DNA of 5,912 nucleotides, taken from assembly GCA_937894165.1 (NCBI GenBank), contig CALCSX010000027.1, positions 1 through 5,912 of the forward strand, read 5' to 3'. The stretch is from an uncultured Saprospiraceae bacterium (GTDB lineage: Bacteria > Bacteroidota > Bacteroidia > Chitinophagales > Saprospiraceae). The translations under genes were made by a program, and so were the position numbers. A model generated the notes under the pieces. It did no database searches and was not told the origin of the DNA. It was given only the letters and a program-made list of their open reading frames with translations. Shown here piece by piece: positions 5,817 through 5,912 of the stretch (the stretch's first letter is position 1; each line of letters begins with the position of its first letter).

Positions 5817-5912
5817 GGGAGGTAGAGACATAAATACCCACTTATAAGCACACACTTGATCACAAGCAGAATCCTTTCTCTTGTGTTAGTCGTCTGCCTC
5901 CCTTTTCTTTTT
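5817..5912 (+). ncRNA. Putative structured RNA or leader element ending in a T tract (runs to window edge)
   Basis: GGGAGGTAGA (5817-5826) pairs with TCTGCCTCCC (5893-5902), a 10-bp stem with one G-U pair. It can continue inward as GAC/GTC (5827-5829 with 5889-5891, base 5892 bulged) and TAA/TTA (5831-5833 with 5886-5888, base 5830 bulged). Stacked next to it is a second hairpin, CACAAG/CTTGTG (5861-5866 with 5880-5885), with a further AGAA/TTCT stem (5868-5871 with 5876-5879), base 5867 bulged and loop TCCT. Bases 5834-5860 stay mostly single-stranded. The closing stem is followed at once by TTTTCTTTTT, as in an intrinsic terminator. A weak -10-like TATAAG at 5808-5813 would place a start near 5820. 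It is unlike tmRNA, RNase P RNA or SRP RNA, and I cannot assign a family. It could instead be the leader of a gene beyond the window. Confidence 0.4.

Noticed and set aside
5817..5834. GGGAGG as a Shine-Dalgarno sequence for a new gene
   Set aside because: No ATG, GTG or TTG start follows at a suitable distance; the next possible start (TTG 5856) is over 30 bases away, and the purine run pairs with the CCTCCC arm.

Overview
The window looks like part of a Bacteroidota chromosome. The main reason is the C-terminal end of its only gene, which is a type IX secretion system (T9SS) type A sorting domain (YPNP motif, GVYIIEL strand, Lys-rich tail); that domain is essentially confined to this phylum. 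The AT-rich base composition and the HYR-like modules ending in 'TATDNCGN' fit a marine or environmental Saprospiria, Flavobacteriia or similar lineage, but the genus cannot be read from this sequence.

Bases 1-5508 are the 3' part of one very large gene for a secreted, cell-surface, adhesin-like protein. The frame is open through base 1 and the first 13 codons are the tail of another repeat, so the true start lies upstream. The visible 1835 residues fall into four blocks. (1) Seven full tandem repeats of about 110 residues, plus the tail of an earlier one, of the DUF11/DUF7507-like beta-sandwich type; they are Cys-free and acidic (1-2340). (2) Ten Cys-rich HYR/Ig-like modules of two alternating kinds, called A and B here, in the order A-B-A-B-A-B-A-A-B-A (2341-4956). 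(3) One PKD/Ig-like module with four Cys (4957-5211). (4) A short linker and the T9SS sorting domain (5257-5505). The expected picture is a long stalk exported through the outer membrane by T9SS, with the sorting domain removed and the protein attached to the surface. The ligand is unknown.

A strong intrinsic terminator follows 29 bases after the stop codon (5537-5567). Bases 5568-5816 are very AT-rich and carry no recognisable gene, only an AT hairpin and a perfect 14-base palindrome. The last 96 bases (5817-5912) can fold into a long bulged stem with an internal hairpin and end in a T-rich tract. This may be a small structured RNA or a leader/terminator element. No complete second gene is present.

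The most interesting signals are the exact 330-bp protein-level periodicity with heavy synonymous divergence, the conserved D-T-L sequon and acidic linker in each repeat, the two-type A/B module alternation with one skipped B, and the structured element at the right edge.
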